Source of the DNA: an uncultured Ferrovum sp.
Lineage (GTDB): Bacteria > Pseudomonadota > Gammaproteobacteria > Burkholderiales > Ferrovaceae
Reading direction: 5' to 3'
Length of the DNA: 64,000 bases
Assembly (NCBI GenBank): GCA_903909215.1
Contig: CAIVUX010000033.1
Coordinates: 1-64,000, forward strand
The notes beneath the pieces are model-generated. The model had not been told where the DNA came from and did not search any database. It was given only the letters and a program-made list of their open reading frames with translations. Numbering within the stretch: position 1 is the stretch's first letter; the number at the start of each line of letters is the position of its first letter. This document shows positions 49,157-57,392 of this stretch, piece after piece. Made by a program: the position numbers and the translations under genes.

Positions 49157-49936
49157 ATGAAGTGGCCTCGCAAGCCGTGGTGGATGGGCGCCACCATTCT
49201 CATGGCCTTGAGCGTGGCCGCTCTGTCCGCACGCAGCCTATTAAACGCTTCTGCAGTCAGCTCTATCCCGATTGCCATGGCGGCATCTGCGCTTGAAGTA
49301 GGCATGCGCATTGATGCCTCTCAAATAACCCATGTGGCATGGCCGCGCGCTTTATTGCCTCCTGGTGCGATTACCGATTTAACTCATTTAGAAGGCCGCG
49401 TACTACGTGCCGCCGTACAGCCGGGCCTGCCCATATTGGAGGGGGCCTTAGCCCCTGAGGGCGTGCGCGGTGGCTTGGCCGCCATCATCGAACCGGGGCG
49501 GCGTGCCATGACTGTACGCGTCAATGAAGTGGTGGGTGTAGCCGGGTTTGCATTGCCCGGAAACTTTGTGGACGTGGTGGTGAACAGCCCCCACGATGGC
49601 AACCCAGCCCATCTGGGCAGCCCCATTTCTAAAATCATGTTGGAGCATATTTTGGTATTGGCAGTGGCGCAAGAGTCTAGCCCAGAGGACAGTAAGCCAC
49701 GCGTGGTGAATGCCGTAACCTTGGAAGTAACCCCCACGGAAGCTGAAAAGTTGGACCTGGCACGCAGCATCGGCAATCTCTCCTTGGTGTTGCGCAACCA
49801 AGCGGACCAGAAATCTTCGCACACGGAGGGCGTAACACGACAAACCCTATTGGGCACACAGGCCGCTATTCGCGTAACTGGCCCCACCGCCTTGGTGGAA
49901 CTGATTCGCGGCAATGAGCGGAGCTTTGTGCGATGA
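49157..49936 (+). CDS. cpaB: Flp pilus assembly protein CpaB (RcpC)
   Basis: A 259-residue protein, start ATG at 49157 (MKWPRKPWWMGATILMALSV), with one N-terminal membrane anchor. The SAF domain has ASALEVGMRIDASQITHVAW, the LEGRVLRAAVQPGLPILEGA stretch and GRRAMTVRVNEVVGVAGFAL. PGNFVDVVV and VTLEVTPTEAEKLDLAR complete the CpaB pattern. It is thought to work with the secretin in the periplasm. It lies 37 bases after flp and overlaps cpaC by four bases. Confidence 0.92.
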   Translation: MKWPRKPWWMGATILMALSVAALSARSLLNASAVSSIPIAMAASALEVGMRIDASQITHVAWPRALLPPGAITDLTHLEGRVLRAAVQPGLPILEGALAPEGVRGGLAAIIEPGRRAMTVRVNEVVGVAGFALPGNFVDVVVNSPHDGNPAHLGSPISKIMLEHILVLAVAQESSPEDSKPRVVNAVTLEVTPTEAEKLDLARSIGNLSLVLRNQADQKSSHTEGVTRQTLLGTQAAIRVTGPTALVELIRGNERSFVR

Positions 49937-51393
49937 CCTTTTTCTTAAGGTTTGGCGTTTTGCTGTTGTTCAGCTATTTAAGCATGGCAGCGCCATTGCC
50001 CTCAGCGCTGTCTTTGCTGGAGGGTAAGTCCACAGTGCTCTTACTGCCCTCACCGGTAACGCGCCTCTCTGTAGCACAGCCAGACATCGTGGATGTTATT
50101 TTACTTAGCCCCCATGAAGTGTATTTGTTGGGTAAAAACGCGGGCAACACCAACCTTATGTTGTGGTCTAGGGGCGCGGGTGCTGAAACGCTAAACATCA
50201 CCGTTCGTCTGGACAGTGCGGCGTTAAGCGAGCAATTGCAAGCGCTGCTGCCTGAAGAGACCGCGCTGCACGTATCGGCCATTGGTGAATCCATTGTGTT
50301 ATCAGGCTCTATATCGGATGTGTATCGCAATGAACAGGCAGTGGCCATTGCGCAAGCCTTCCTTACACGACAACCCTCCTTTGCCAGCAATGCGTTTAAC
50401 GGCAACCTGCCGACTCATTCAACGGCGCTGGGTACAGCCGGTGCTGTAAGCCCAGTAGGGGCAGTGGGGGCGCTGGGTTCAGTAGGTGCGATGGGTGCCG
50501 TGCTGGGCACATTCGCCACCAAGGGGCCCATGGTACCCACGGTCACCACGCCTATGGCACAACCGCAGCCGCACATTATTAATTTGCTCACCATTTCCAA
50601 CCCCACCCAGGTGATGGTGGAGGTGAAGGTGGCTGAGGTATCGCGCACGGTAATGGAGCAGTTGGGCTCTTCTCTGCGCTATCAAAAATTCAGTGGCAGC
50701 GGCAACAGTGGCATTCTGTCCAACTTGCTTACTCAATCTCCCTCCTCTATTACTTTGGGCAACGCGCTGGTGGCCACCCTAGACGGTCAGCACAGCGACG
50801 GCTCGGTTAAAATTCTGGCGGAGCCCACACTATTGGCCTTAAGCGGGCAAGAAGCCCATTTCTTGGCTGGGGGCACACTGTATATCCCCACCAGTACACC
50901 CAATGGTGCGGGTGGCACTAATGTCACCCTGACAGAAAAAGAATATGGTGTGTCCTTGCATTTCTTGCCCAAGGTATTAGAAGGCGGTCGCATTTGGTTA
51001 ACTGTGGCCCCTGAAGTATCCGAGCTTAATCCTCAGGGGGTAACGGTAAGCAATGCATCAGGGTTGCCGCCCACCGTATTGCCTTCCTTCACCACCCGTC
51101 GCGCCAGCACCACGGTTCAACTTAAAGACGGCGAGCATTTAATCATTGGAGGATTGCTCAGCAGTACCAGCAGCAACACCATCAGTGCCATGCCCTTTTT
51201 GGGTGAATTGCCTTTTCTGGGTGCGCTTTTTCGCAGTCCCGATTTTCAGAGCGGGCAATCGGAATTGGTATTCGCGGTGACACCGCACCTTGTGAAGGCT
51301 TCCACAGAGCTACCCCCCTTACCCACCGATCACTATCACGAAGCCACACGCAGCGAACGCTTACTGGATGGCCGTGTAGAAGGTGCGCCATGA
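49933..51393 (+). CDS. cpaC: Flp pilus secretin CpaC (RcpA)
   Basis: A 486-residue outer-membrane secretin with a signal peptide (FFLRFGVLLLFSYLSMAAPL). The N-terminal BON/pilus-secretin domain has VTRLSVAQPDIVDVILLSPH and LLGKNAGNTNLMLWSRGA. The secretin core has VMVEVKVAEVSRTVMEQLGS, TLLALSGQEAHFLAGGTLYI and TTVQLKDGEHLIIGGLL followed by MPFLGELPFLGALF. It forms the pilus exit channel. Residues about 160-205 are a Gly/Ala/Val-rich low-complexity insertion of the kind GAVGALGSVGAMGAV, unusual in this position. Confidence 0.93.
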   Translation: MTFFLRFGVLLLFSYLSMAAPLPSALSLLEGKSTVLLLPSPVTRLSVAQPDIVDVILLSPHEVYLLGKNAGNTNLMLWSRGAGAETLNITVRLDSAALSEQLQALLPEETALHVSAIGESIVLSGSISDVYRNEQAVAIAQAFLTRQPSFASNAFNGNLPTHSTALGTAGAVSPVGAVGALGSVGAMGAVLGTFATKGPMVPTVTTPMAQPQPHIINLLTISNPTQVMVEVKVAEVSRTVMEQLGSSLRYQKFSGSGNSGILSNLLTQSPSSITLGNALVATLDGQHSDGSVKILAEPTLLALSGQEAHFLAGGTLYIPTSTPNGAGGTNVTLTEKEYGVSLHFLPKVLEGGRIWLTVAPEVSELNPQGVTVSNASGLPPTVLPSFTTRRASTTVQLKDGEHLIIGGLLSSTSSNTISAMPFLGELPFLGALFRSPDFQSGQSELVFAVTPHLVKASTELPPLPTDHYHEATRSERLLDGRVEGAP

Positions 51394-51980
51394 TGCGTGA
51401 CGAAACCGGCAGCATCATGCTGACGTTTTTATTATGCCTATTGGTATTGTTGGGGTTTTGCGCTTTAACCCTAGATCTCTCGCGCTTATTCATTGCACGC
51501 GGCCTACTGCAAGGTGCAGCAGACGCAGCCGCTTTGGCGGGTGCTCGTGAATTGAACAACACAGCGGTGGGCACTCAAAACGCGGTAACGGTGGCACAAG
51601 CGGTGTTAAACCATTACCACCTTGCTTTAGAAAACAATGCGGTGATTGATTTAAGCCAGGTGTCGTTTCGTGCCGGCCCCTGCGCCAACCCCAACAGTGG
51701 GTCTAGCACACAAAGTGGCAGCACAATGAGCGCTCCTCATTGGCAAGTGGTGAGCGCACCCACCTGCAGCTTTATAGGGCTAGATCCCTCCTCTGGTACG
51801 GGAACAGGAAGCGCCACGGGATTGAATTATTTGGAGGTGGATACGGGCAATCAACCCGCCCTGGCCAACCAGTGGTCGCAAATGCTGTTTTGGGGTCAGG
51901 CCCCGAATCGGGGTCTGACCCCATTTGGCTATGCGGTGGCCGGTTTCACCGCCCCCACCACAGTTCGGTTATACCAATGA
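51390..51980 (+). CDS. TadG-like putative pilus-associated protein
   Basis: A 196-residue protein overlapping cpaC by four bases. The N-terminus is a pilin-like membrane segment (TGSIMLTFLLCLLVLLGFCA), followed by LDLSRLFIARGLLQGAADAA and ALAGARELNN, the signature of the TadG/Tad domain. It lacks the long VWA region of large TadG proteins. Residues about 168-178 (GQAPNRGLTP) are encoded by a 13-bp repeat pair, near the C-terminus. Its stop overlaps the next start (ATGA). Confidence 0.85.
   Translation: MMRDETGSIMLTFLLCLLVLLGFCALTLDLSRLFIARGLLQGAADAAALAGARELNNTAVGTQNAVTVAQAVLNHYHLALENNAVIDLSQVSFRAGPCANPNSGSSTQSGSTMSAPHWQVVSAPTCSFIGLDPSSGTGTGSATGLNYLEVDTGNQPALANQWSQMLFWGQAPNRGLTPFGYAVAGFTAPTTVRLYQ
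51892..51922. repeat. GGGGTC(A/T)GACCCC palindrome, pair inside the tadG-like gene
   Basis: An exact copy at 51910-51922 (central T) and a one-mismatch copy at 51892-51904 (GGGGTCAGGCCCC). They are read as G-L-T-P and G-Q-A-P. Confidence 0.88.
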
Positions 51981-52504
51981 ACCACAAACACAGGCAGCGT
52001 CACGAGCGCGGTACGGCCACCATTGAGTTGGCCTTTGTCATCCTCATTTTGTTTACGGTCATGGCCTTCATCACAGAGTTTGGCCGTTTGTACTGGACGT
52101 TTAATGTGCTGCAAAAGGCGACTCAAGAGGGTGCGCGTGCCTTATCACTGGCAGCACCTGATCAATTGGGACAACTCATTGCAGGTGTTCAAGCGCAAAT
52201 GGTGCAGGATGTGGCCGACGCAGGGGTGAGTGGGTTTAACGCATCTCAGATTCAAATCAGCTGTCTTGATGGCAGCCTGAATGCTTTTTTCGTTACCCCC
52301 GCTTACTGCCAAGCGGGCGCTATCAGCATTGCCGATAGCAACTTGGGCTACGTGCAAGTGTCTGTACAGTATTCCCTAGCCGGGCTAGGCACCTGGTTGC
52401 CCTTTTTCTTCCCCGGCGCATTTGATGAACCCCTGGTGATAAATGGCAGTACTGGGCCTATGGCACTTAACCCCAGCGCGTTGTTTCGCTATGGCGCACT
52501 TTAA
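51977..52504 (+). CDS. TadE-family pseudopilin
   Basis: A 175-residue protein starting at the ATG at 51977 (MNHKHRQRHERGTATIELAF). The Gly before TATIELAF is the expected cleavage point, with the Glu at mature position 5. The membrane segment FVILILFTVMAFITEFGRLY follows, then a Gly/Ser/Ala-rich domain with two pairs of spaced cysteines. It is probably a minor pilin that starts or shapes the Flp fibre. It overlaps the genes on both sides. Confidence 0.88.
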   Translation: MNHKHRQRHERGTATIELAFVILILFTVMAFITEFGRLYWTFNVLQKATQEGARALSLAAPDQLGQLIAGVQAQMVQDVADAGVSGFNASQIQISCLDGSLNAFFVTPAYCQAGAISIADSNLGYVQVSVQYSLAGLGTWLPFFFPGAFDEPLVINGSTGPMALNPSALFRYGAL

Positions 52505-53033
52505 TCTGCACCTGCAACGTGGCAGCGTCAGCGTAGAGTTTGCGCTGATAGCCAGCGTATTTTTTACCTTGCTGTTTGGTGCGTTGGAATGGGGGCGCGT
52601 GTTTTTTATGTGGAATGCGGCACAAGAAGTAACGCGCCGTGCCGCACGCGATGCCGCAGTGATGGGTTTTAATGCCACCCCCGCCATTCAACTGGATGCC
52701 GTCTTACAATCCTCCACCGCTTGGGGCAGCGCCTCCTTTCCTGGTATTAGTGAAATCACCAATCTGTCTGTGGCGGTGCGTTACATGGGGGGCAGTTTTG
52801 GAGCGCTCACGGTGGTGAGCAACCCCCCGGTCAGCGCCGCCTTAAATGCCGCCAACTGTTCGCAAGGATTAAACCCTTGCGTGATTGCCGTACAAACTCA
52901 ACTGTGCCAACCCAGCAGTAATCCTTGTGCGCCCATTTCGATACTGCCGTTCACGGTGTTGGAGGGCTTAACCTCGCTCGCACTGCCGATCTCTACAGTA
53001 ACCCGGCCCATAGAAGCCGCGGGCGGCAGCTAA
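52491..53033 (+). CDS. TadE/TadF-family pseudopilin
   Basis: A 180-residue protein, start ATG at 52491 (MAHFNLHLQRGSVSVEFALI). It has pilin-like Gly|SVSVEFALIASVFFTLLFGA, then LEWGRVFFMWNAAQEVTRRA and ARDAAV, typical of TadE. The C-terminal part has four cysteines (NCSQGLNPC, LCQPSSNPC), likely in disulfides. It is a second minor pilin. The start overlaps the previous gene by 14 bases. Confidence 0.88.
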   Translation: MAHFNLHLQRGSVSVEFALIASVFFTLLFGALEWGRVFFMWNAAQEVTRRAARDAAVMGFNATPAIQLDAVLQSSTAWGSASFPGISEITNLSVAVRYMGGSFGALTVVSNPPVSAALNAANCSQGLNPCVIAVQTQLCQPSSNPCAPISILPFTVLEGLTSLALPISTVTRPIEAAGGS

Positions 53034-53036
53034 ATC

Positions 53037-53903
53037 ATGGCCTCCTTAATGCTTGCCTCTCAAGACCGTGTATTCGCTTTTTTAAGCTGTAAAGGTGGCG
53101 TAGGAACCACCTTTATAACCACTCAACTGGGCAGCATTCTGGCCATGCGGCAAAACCTTAGGGTTTTAATTGTGGATTTGGCACACCCCTTTGGCGACGC
53201 GGCCTTAATGCTGTCGCAATCCCACCCTCCCGCCACCTTGTCTGATTTGGTACGCCAACCCGATCGGTTGGACGAAGCGTTGTTACAATCAGCATTGGTA
53301 TTCCCTCAACCGCGTTTGGGAATTTTAGCCGCCACAGAAAACCCCACCGCATGGGCGCAGGTGGAGCCGCGTGCCATCCGTGCGTTGATGGAAGTGGCGC
53401 GGCAATGTTTTGATTGCATTTTATTGGATTGCGGACGCGGGCTAGATGAGGCACGTCTGGCCGCCCTTGACTCCACAGATAAGCTATTGCCCGTTTTGCA
53501 GAGCACCATGCCCATGCTGCGCGATGGGCGCCGGTTGCTGACAGCCCTATCAGAACTGGGCTTTCGGGCACACCAAGTCATGCCCCTTATTAATCGCCAC
53601 GGTCATACCCTGTTGCCCAGCAAGGCACTGCTGCCCACAGCGCTCTCTATGAACCAAGCGCACAGCATTCCCGATGATGGCGCTTTTGTACAAGCCTGCA
53701 TTGACGCAGGACTGCCTGCAATAGCGCGCTCGCCGCACCATCCCATCACGCGCAGCTTAATTCAATTGGCCCAACGATTGGTTCATGAACCAGGTGCCGA
53801 TTTACCGCCATCATCGGGAATCGTCTCGCATTGGTTGCGCAAACAATGGCGTTGGGCCGTTTATCCGCAACCCGCGGGCCATATGGCCAGGGCAACCGTT
53901 TAA
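53037..53903 (+). CDS. CpaE/TadZ-like MinD-superfamily ATPase, lacking the receiver domain
   Basis: A 288-residue protein of the ParA/MinD group. The deviant Walker A is LSCKGGVGTTFITTQLGSIL at residues 16-35. The switch-type DLAHPFGDAALML and DCILLDCGRGLDEARL follow. CpaE/TadZ proteins usually carry an N-terminal receiver-like domain and exceed 370 residues; that part is absent and no upstream start could add it. TadZ proteins place the Tad machine at the pole. Here the localising function may be reduced or supplied by another protein. Confidence 0.85.
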   Translation: MASLMLASQDRVFAFLSCKGGVGTTFITTQLGSILAMRQNLRVLIVDLAHPFGDAALMLSQSHPPATLSDLVRQPDRLDEALLQSALVFPQPRLGILAATENPTAWAQVEPRAIRALMEVARQCFDCILLDCGRGLDEARLAALDSTDKLLPVLQSTMPMLRDGRRLLTALSELGFRAHQVMPLINRHGHTLLPSKALLPTALSMNQAHSIPDDGAFVQACIDAGLPAIARSPHHPITRSLIQLAQRLVHEPGADLPPSSGIVSHWLRKQWRWAVYPQPAGHMARATV

Positions 53904-53913
53904 GGAGCTGGCT

Positions 53914-55191
53914 ATGAAAGCATTATTTCAACTGCGCACCCATATCCACCATAAAATTTTAGATCGCTACGATTTAGCACGCCTGCAAACCTTACCGCAC
54001 GATCGCCAACGGGATGAACTAAAATCATGGATTGAACTATGCTTGCAAGAAGATCCACCGGCGCTAAACAGTGCTGAGCATCATCAGTTGATACAGGATA
54101 TTCAACATGAAATGTTGGGCTTAGGTCCCTTAGAGACTTTATTAAACGACAGCTCCATTTCCGATATTCTGGTCAACGGCCCTGATCATATTTATGTGGA
54201 ACGTGCCGGATTATTAACCCGTTGTCACAGCCGCTTTGAAGACCAGGGCCATCTGATTAAAACCATTGAAAAAATTGTGTCGCGGGTGGGGCGACGCATT
54301 GATGAATCAAGCCCCATGGTGGATGCGCGCCTACCCGATGGATCACGCGTGAACGCCATCATTCCACCTTTGGCCTTGGATGGCCCCATTCTCTCCATTC
54401 GCCGTTTTGCCAAAACCGCGCTTACATTGCACGATTTAATTGCAGGTGACAGTTTAACGCGCGACATGGCCGATCAACTCACAGGCTATGTTCAGGCGCG
54501 GCTCAATATTCTTATTTCAGGAGGAACCGGCAGCGGTAAGACCACATTACTCAATGTGCTATCAGACTTTGTCTCGCCTGATGAACGGCTCATCACCATT
54601 GAAGATGCGGCGGAATTGCGCTTGCACCAGGCCCATGTGGTGCGATTGGAAACGCGTCCTGCCAATTTAGAAGGGCAAGGTGAAGTGACGCAACGGATGT
54701 TGGTGCGCAATGCCTTGCGCATGCGCCCGGATCGCCTTATCTTAGGCGAGGTGCGCGGCGCCGAGGCTTTGGATATGCTGCATGCTATGAACACTGGGCA
54801 TGAGGGCTCTCTCACCACAGTGCATGCCAATAGCCCAGACGATGCGCTGATACGCCTAGAGCAACTGGTCATGCTGGGCCATGGCTCACTCTCGCCCATC
54901 ACGATTCGCGCACAAATTCGCAGCGCCATACAAGTGGTGGTGCAAATGGCGCGCATGAGTGACGGATCGCGCAAGGTGGTGTCGATTTCCGAGCTGACCG
55001 GCGGCCATGCCAATCGCTTAACCACACGCGCATTGTTTACCTATAGTGTGCGTCGCCGGCTGGTGGATGGTCATGCAGAAGGACGTTTTCACTGCTCGGG
55101 ACAACCCTCCTCTTTTCAGGCACGTCTGCAGAGGTTTAATGCTCCACTGCCCAATACCCGCTTTTCTTCCAAACCAGAATATCCGCAATGA
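53914..55191 (+). CDS. cpaF: Tad pilus assembly ATPase CpaF (TadA)
   Basis: A 425-residue secretion ATPase, start ATG at 53914 (MKALFQLRTHIHHKILDRYD), with AAGGAG 7 bases upstream. The longer frame starting at 53785 lies inside the previous gene. It has SDILVNGPDHIYVERAG, Walker A ISGGTGSGKTTLLNVLSDFV, ITIEDAAELRL, Walker B RPDRLILGEVRGAEALDMLH and the His-rich AMNTGHEGSLTTVHANSPDD. It powers pilus extension, and perhaps retraction, with TadB and TadC. Confidence 0.96.
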   Translation: MKALFQLRTHIHHKILDRYDLARLQTLPHDRQRDELKSWIELCLQEDPPALNSAEHHQLIQDIQHEMLGLGPLETLLNDSSISDILVNGPDHIYVERAGLLTRCHSRFEDQGHLIKTIEKIVSRVGRRIDESSPMVDARLPDGSRVNAIIPPLALDGPILSIRRFAKTALTLHDLIAGDSLTRDMADQLTGYVQARLNILISGGTGSGKTTLLNVLSDFVSPDERLITIEDAAELRLHQAHVVRLETRPANLEGQGEVTQRMLVRNALRMRPDRLILGEVRGAEALDMLHAMNTGHEGSLTTVHANSPDDALIRLEQLVMLGHGSLSPITIRAQIRSAIQVVVQMARMSDGSRKVVSISELTGGHANRLTTRALFTYSVRRRLVDGHAEGRFHCSGQPSSFQARLQRFNAPLPNTRFSSKPEYPQ

Positions 55192-55973
55192 ATGTGGCGC
55201 TAACAGTTTTTGCCTGCTCCTTATTTGTTCTGGTGCTGTCCGCCCTAGAAGCCGTTGCCCTCTGGTGGGATGGTCACTATGGCGAGCGCCATCGGGTATT
55301 GATGCGCATGAATCAGTGGGATGTTGAACCCGCCGGATTTGGTATACCCAAACCCATTTTACGTGCAACCCTCACTGCAAATGGTGTGACGCAGCTCATA
55401 CCGCTGCACGCTTGGTGGATGCGCCAACGCCTGCTTAAAAAAATAGAAGCTCAATTGCCGGATGCATTAGATTTTATCAGCCGCGCATTGCGTGCGGGTC
55501 ATGATCTTCCACGCGCCATGCAATTGGCCAGCACAGAATTGCACGACCCCCTGGCCCGTGAATTGCGTTACACCATAGAGGACTTGGAGTTTGGTGCGGG
55601 CCTGCCTGCAGCCTTGCGCCACTTAGGTGAGCGTGTTCCGCTCGGGGATTTGCGCACGTTTATTGTCGCCACGACTTTGCACCGCGAAACCGGCGGCGAC
55701 ATTACACGCGTCTTTGATTCCCTAGCGCATCTCATTCGTGCACGCGCCACCTTGCGCGCACAAGTGCGTGTGTCCTCCACTGAGGGCCGCCTATCCGCAT
55801 TCATTTTAAGTGTGCTGCCCCTCATGACCGCCTTCATGGTGCAAGCGGTACACCCTGGTTTGTTGCACGTGTTGATAGAAAGCCCCATGGGACGCATGGC
55901 GTTGGGCGGCGCTGTTGGCCTGTGGCTAACCGGCATCGCGCTTATGGTTCATATTATCCACATCAACCCATGA
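55188..55973 (+). CDS. tadB: Tad pilus inner-membrane platform protein TadB
   Basis: A 261-residue protein overlapping cpaF by four bases. The T2SSF domain (LPDALDFISRALRAGHDLPR, DLEFGAGLPAALRHLGERVP, TTLHRETGGDITRVFDSLAH) lies between an N-terminal and two C-terminal membrane spans. It forms the platform that couples the CpaF ATPase to pilin assembly. Its stop overlaps the tadC start (ATGA). Confidence 0.93.
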   Translation: MNVALTVFACSLFVLVLSALEAVALWWDGHYGERHRVLMRMNQWDVEPAGFGIPKPILRATLTANGVTQLIPLHAWWMRQRLLKKIEAQLPDALDFISRALRAGHDLPRAMQLASTELHDPLARELRYTIEDLEFGAGLPAALRHLGERVPLGDLRTFIVATTLHRETGGDITRVFDSLAHLIRARATLRAQVRVSSTEGRLSAFILSVLPLMTAFMVQAVHPGLLHVLIESPMGRMALGGAVGLWLTGIALMVHIIHINP

Positions 55974-56737
55974 CTCTTACTCAACATTTAATGCAGGTAT
56001 TAACACCGCTTGGACGCCTGTCCGGGTCGCTGGAGACAGGCGGCACCTCGGTATTGCGCCTGCGTTTTTTTAACGCGGGCCTGCGTTTTCAGCAGGGGCC
56101 GTTGTTGTATTTGGCAACCAAATCCATACTGGCTCTAATGTTTCCTATGCTGTTATGGGCGGTGTTGCCCAGCCACCCTCCCCCACTGTGGGTGCGCTGG
56201 GCTTTGTTGATTGGAGTGAGCGCCATGGGTTACATGTTGCCCAATATGGTGCTGCGCATTCTTATTATGCGACGACAGGCCTCCATTGCGCGGGCGCTGC
56301 CCGAATTGGTGGATTTGTTGGTGCTGTGCGTGGAAGCGGGATTGTCTTTAGAGCAGGCCTTAACGCGCGCAGGCCACGAAATCATATTGCAATCTCGTCC
56401 TCTGGCAGACGAATTGCATTGGGTAAGTGCGGAGCTTAAGGCAGGCAGCACGCGGGCACGGGCCTTGCGTCACTGGGCCATGCGCGTGGGGTTGGAACCC
56501 TTGGATTCCTTAGTGACATTGCTGGTGCAGGCCGAACGCTTTGGTACCCGCATTGCCGATGCGCTGCGCGCCCAATCCAACCATCTGCGCATGCGCCAAC
56601 GCCAGATAGTGGAAACCGCTGCCGCACAAGTGGGACTGAAACTGCTCTTTCCACTGATATTTTGCCTATTCCCAGGGCTGCTGTTGGTGCTGGTGGGCCC
56701 TGCGTTTATCAGCTTGATGCATGTGCTGGCGGCTTGA
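55970..56737 (+). CDS. tadC: Tad pilus inner-membrane platform protein TadC
   Basis: A 255-residue protein, start ATG at 55970 (MTLTQHLMQVLTPLGRL). It has several membrane spans and a T2SSF domain: LPELVDLLVLCVEAGLSLEQ, ALTRAG and LVTLLVQAERFGTRIADALR. FPLIFCLFPGLLLVLVGPAF is the C-terminal span pair. It is the last Tad gene here; no TadD lipoprotein or prepilin peptidase follows. A MazEF-type pair starts 36 bases later. Confidence 0.93.
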   Translation: MTLTQHLMQVLTPLGRLSGSLETGGTSVLRLRFFNAGLRFQQGPLLYLATKSILALMFPMLLWAVLPSHPPPLWVRWALLIGVSAMGYMLPNMVLRILIMRRQASIARALPELVDLLVLCVEAGLSLEQALTRAGHEIILQSRPLADELHWVSAELKAGSTRARALRHWAMRVGLEPLDSLVTLLVQAERFGTRIADALRAQSNHLRMRQRQIVETAAAQVGLKLLFPLIFCLFPGLLLVLVGPAFISLMHVLAA

Positions 56738-56751
56738 CGCAACGATCAGTG

Positions 56752-56768
56752 TATAATAACATTGTTAT
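56752..56768 (+). promoter_or_regulatory. -10 box and overlapping palindrome upstream of the mazE-like gene
   Basis: TATAAT (56752-56757) is a perfect -10 hexamer. The palindrome ATAACA-T-TGTTAT (56756-56768) overlaps it and ends 4 bases before the antitoxin ATG. This fits an operator for the usual autorepression by MazE-type antitoxins. A TTGACG at 56734 is too close (12 bases) to be a standard -35 box. Confidence 0.5.
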
Positions 56769-56772
56769 AACT

Positions 56773-57033
56773 ATGAACAAGCCTCTACAAATCACTATTC
56801 GCGCCATCGGCAATTCCCATGGAATTGTTATTCCTAAAGCCATTCTTGAGCAAATGGGGTTTGATAAGACAGCACAAATGTTTATTGAGGGAGATACGCT
56901 GGTTTTAAGTAAACCTCAAAAACCTGTACGCGCAAATTGGGAACTAGAAGCAAGTAAAATCGCTGAAGCGGGAGAAGGCCGTCTTGTGATGGGCGATTTT
57001 CAGAATCTAGATGACAAAGATTGGGTTTGGTAA
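56773..57033 (+). CDS. MazE-like antitoxin (AbrB/SpoVT fold)
   Basis: An 86-residue protein, start ATG at 56773 (MNKPLQITIRAIGNSHGIVI). It has the swapped-hairpin AbrB fold pattern: IRAIGNSHGIVIPKAILEQM then FIEGDTLVLSKP. The C-terminal tail rich in Glu/Asp/Trp (GDFQNLDDKDWVW) probably wraps the toxin. Its stop overlaps the toxin start by one base. Confidence 0.88.
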   Translation: MNKPLQITIRAIGNSHGIVIPKAILEQMGFDKTAQMFIEGDTLVLSKPQKPVRANWELEASKIAEAGEGRLVMGDFQNLDDKDWVW

Positions 57034-57359
57034 TGACCGTCGTTTCTCGTGGAGATATCTGGCTCATTAATTTAGACCCTACTGTGGGCAACGAGATTAA
57101 AAAATCGAGGCCTTGCGTTGTTGTTTCACCGCCAGAGATGAATAAACGTTTGCACACTGCCCTTGTGGCACCTATGACTACGCAAGGGAGCCCAGCATCC
57201 TTCCGGATTCCTGTGACTCATGGTGGTAAAAGGGGTTTAATTCTGTTGGATCAAATCAGAGCAATCGATAAAAGCAGGTTAATTAAAAAATTGGGCGCGC
57301 TAACATCCAAAACATTAAATACCAGCCTGCTAACACTGCAAGAAACATTCGCACTATAA
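57033..57359 (+). CDS. MazF-type toxin (PemK family endoribonuclease)
   Basis: A 108-residue protein, start ATG at 57033 (MTVVSRGDIWLINLDPTVGN). MazF/PemK marks are RGDIWLINLDPTVGNEIKKS, RPCVVVSPPEMNK and the ALVAPMTTQG strand. LILLDQIRAIDKSRLIKKLG carries the conserved Asp-Gln and Arg. Members cut mRNA at short sites. The gene looks intact, unlike the RelE-type pair at 9 kb. It faces the 3' end of the ggt-like gene. Confidence 0.9.
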   Translation: MTVVSRGDIWLINLDPTVGNEIKKSRPCVVVSPPEMNKRLHTALVAPMTTQGSPASFRIPVTHGGKRGLILLDQIRAIDKSRLIKKLGALTSKTLNTSLLTLQETFAL

Positions 57360-57392
57360 AAATAATCGCTTAACAATTAGGCCCCAATAAAT

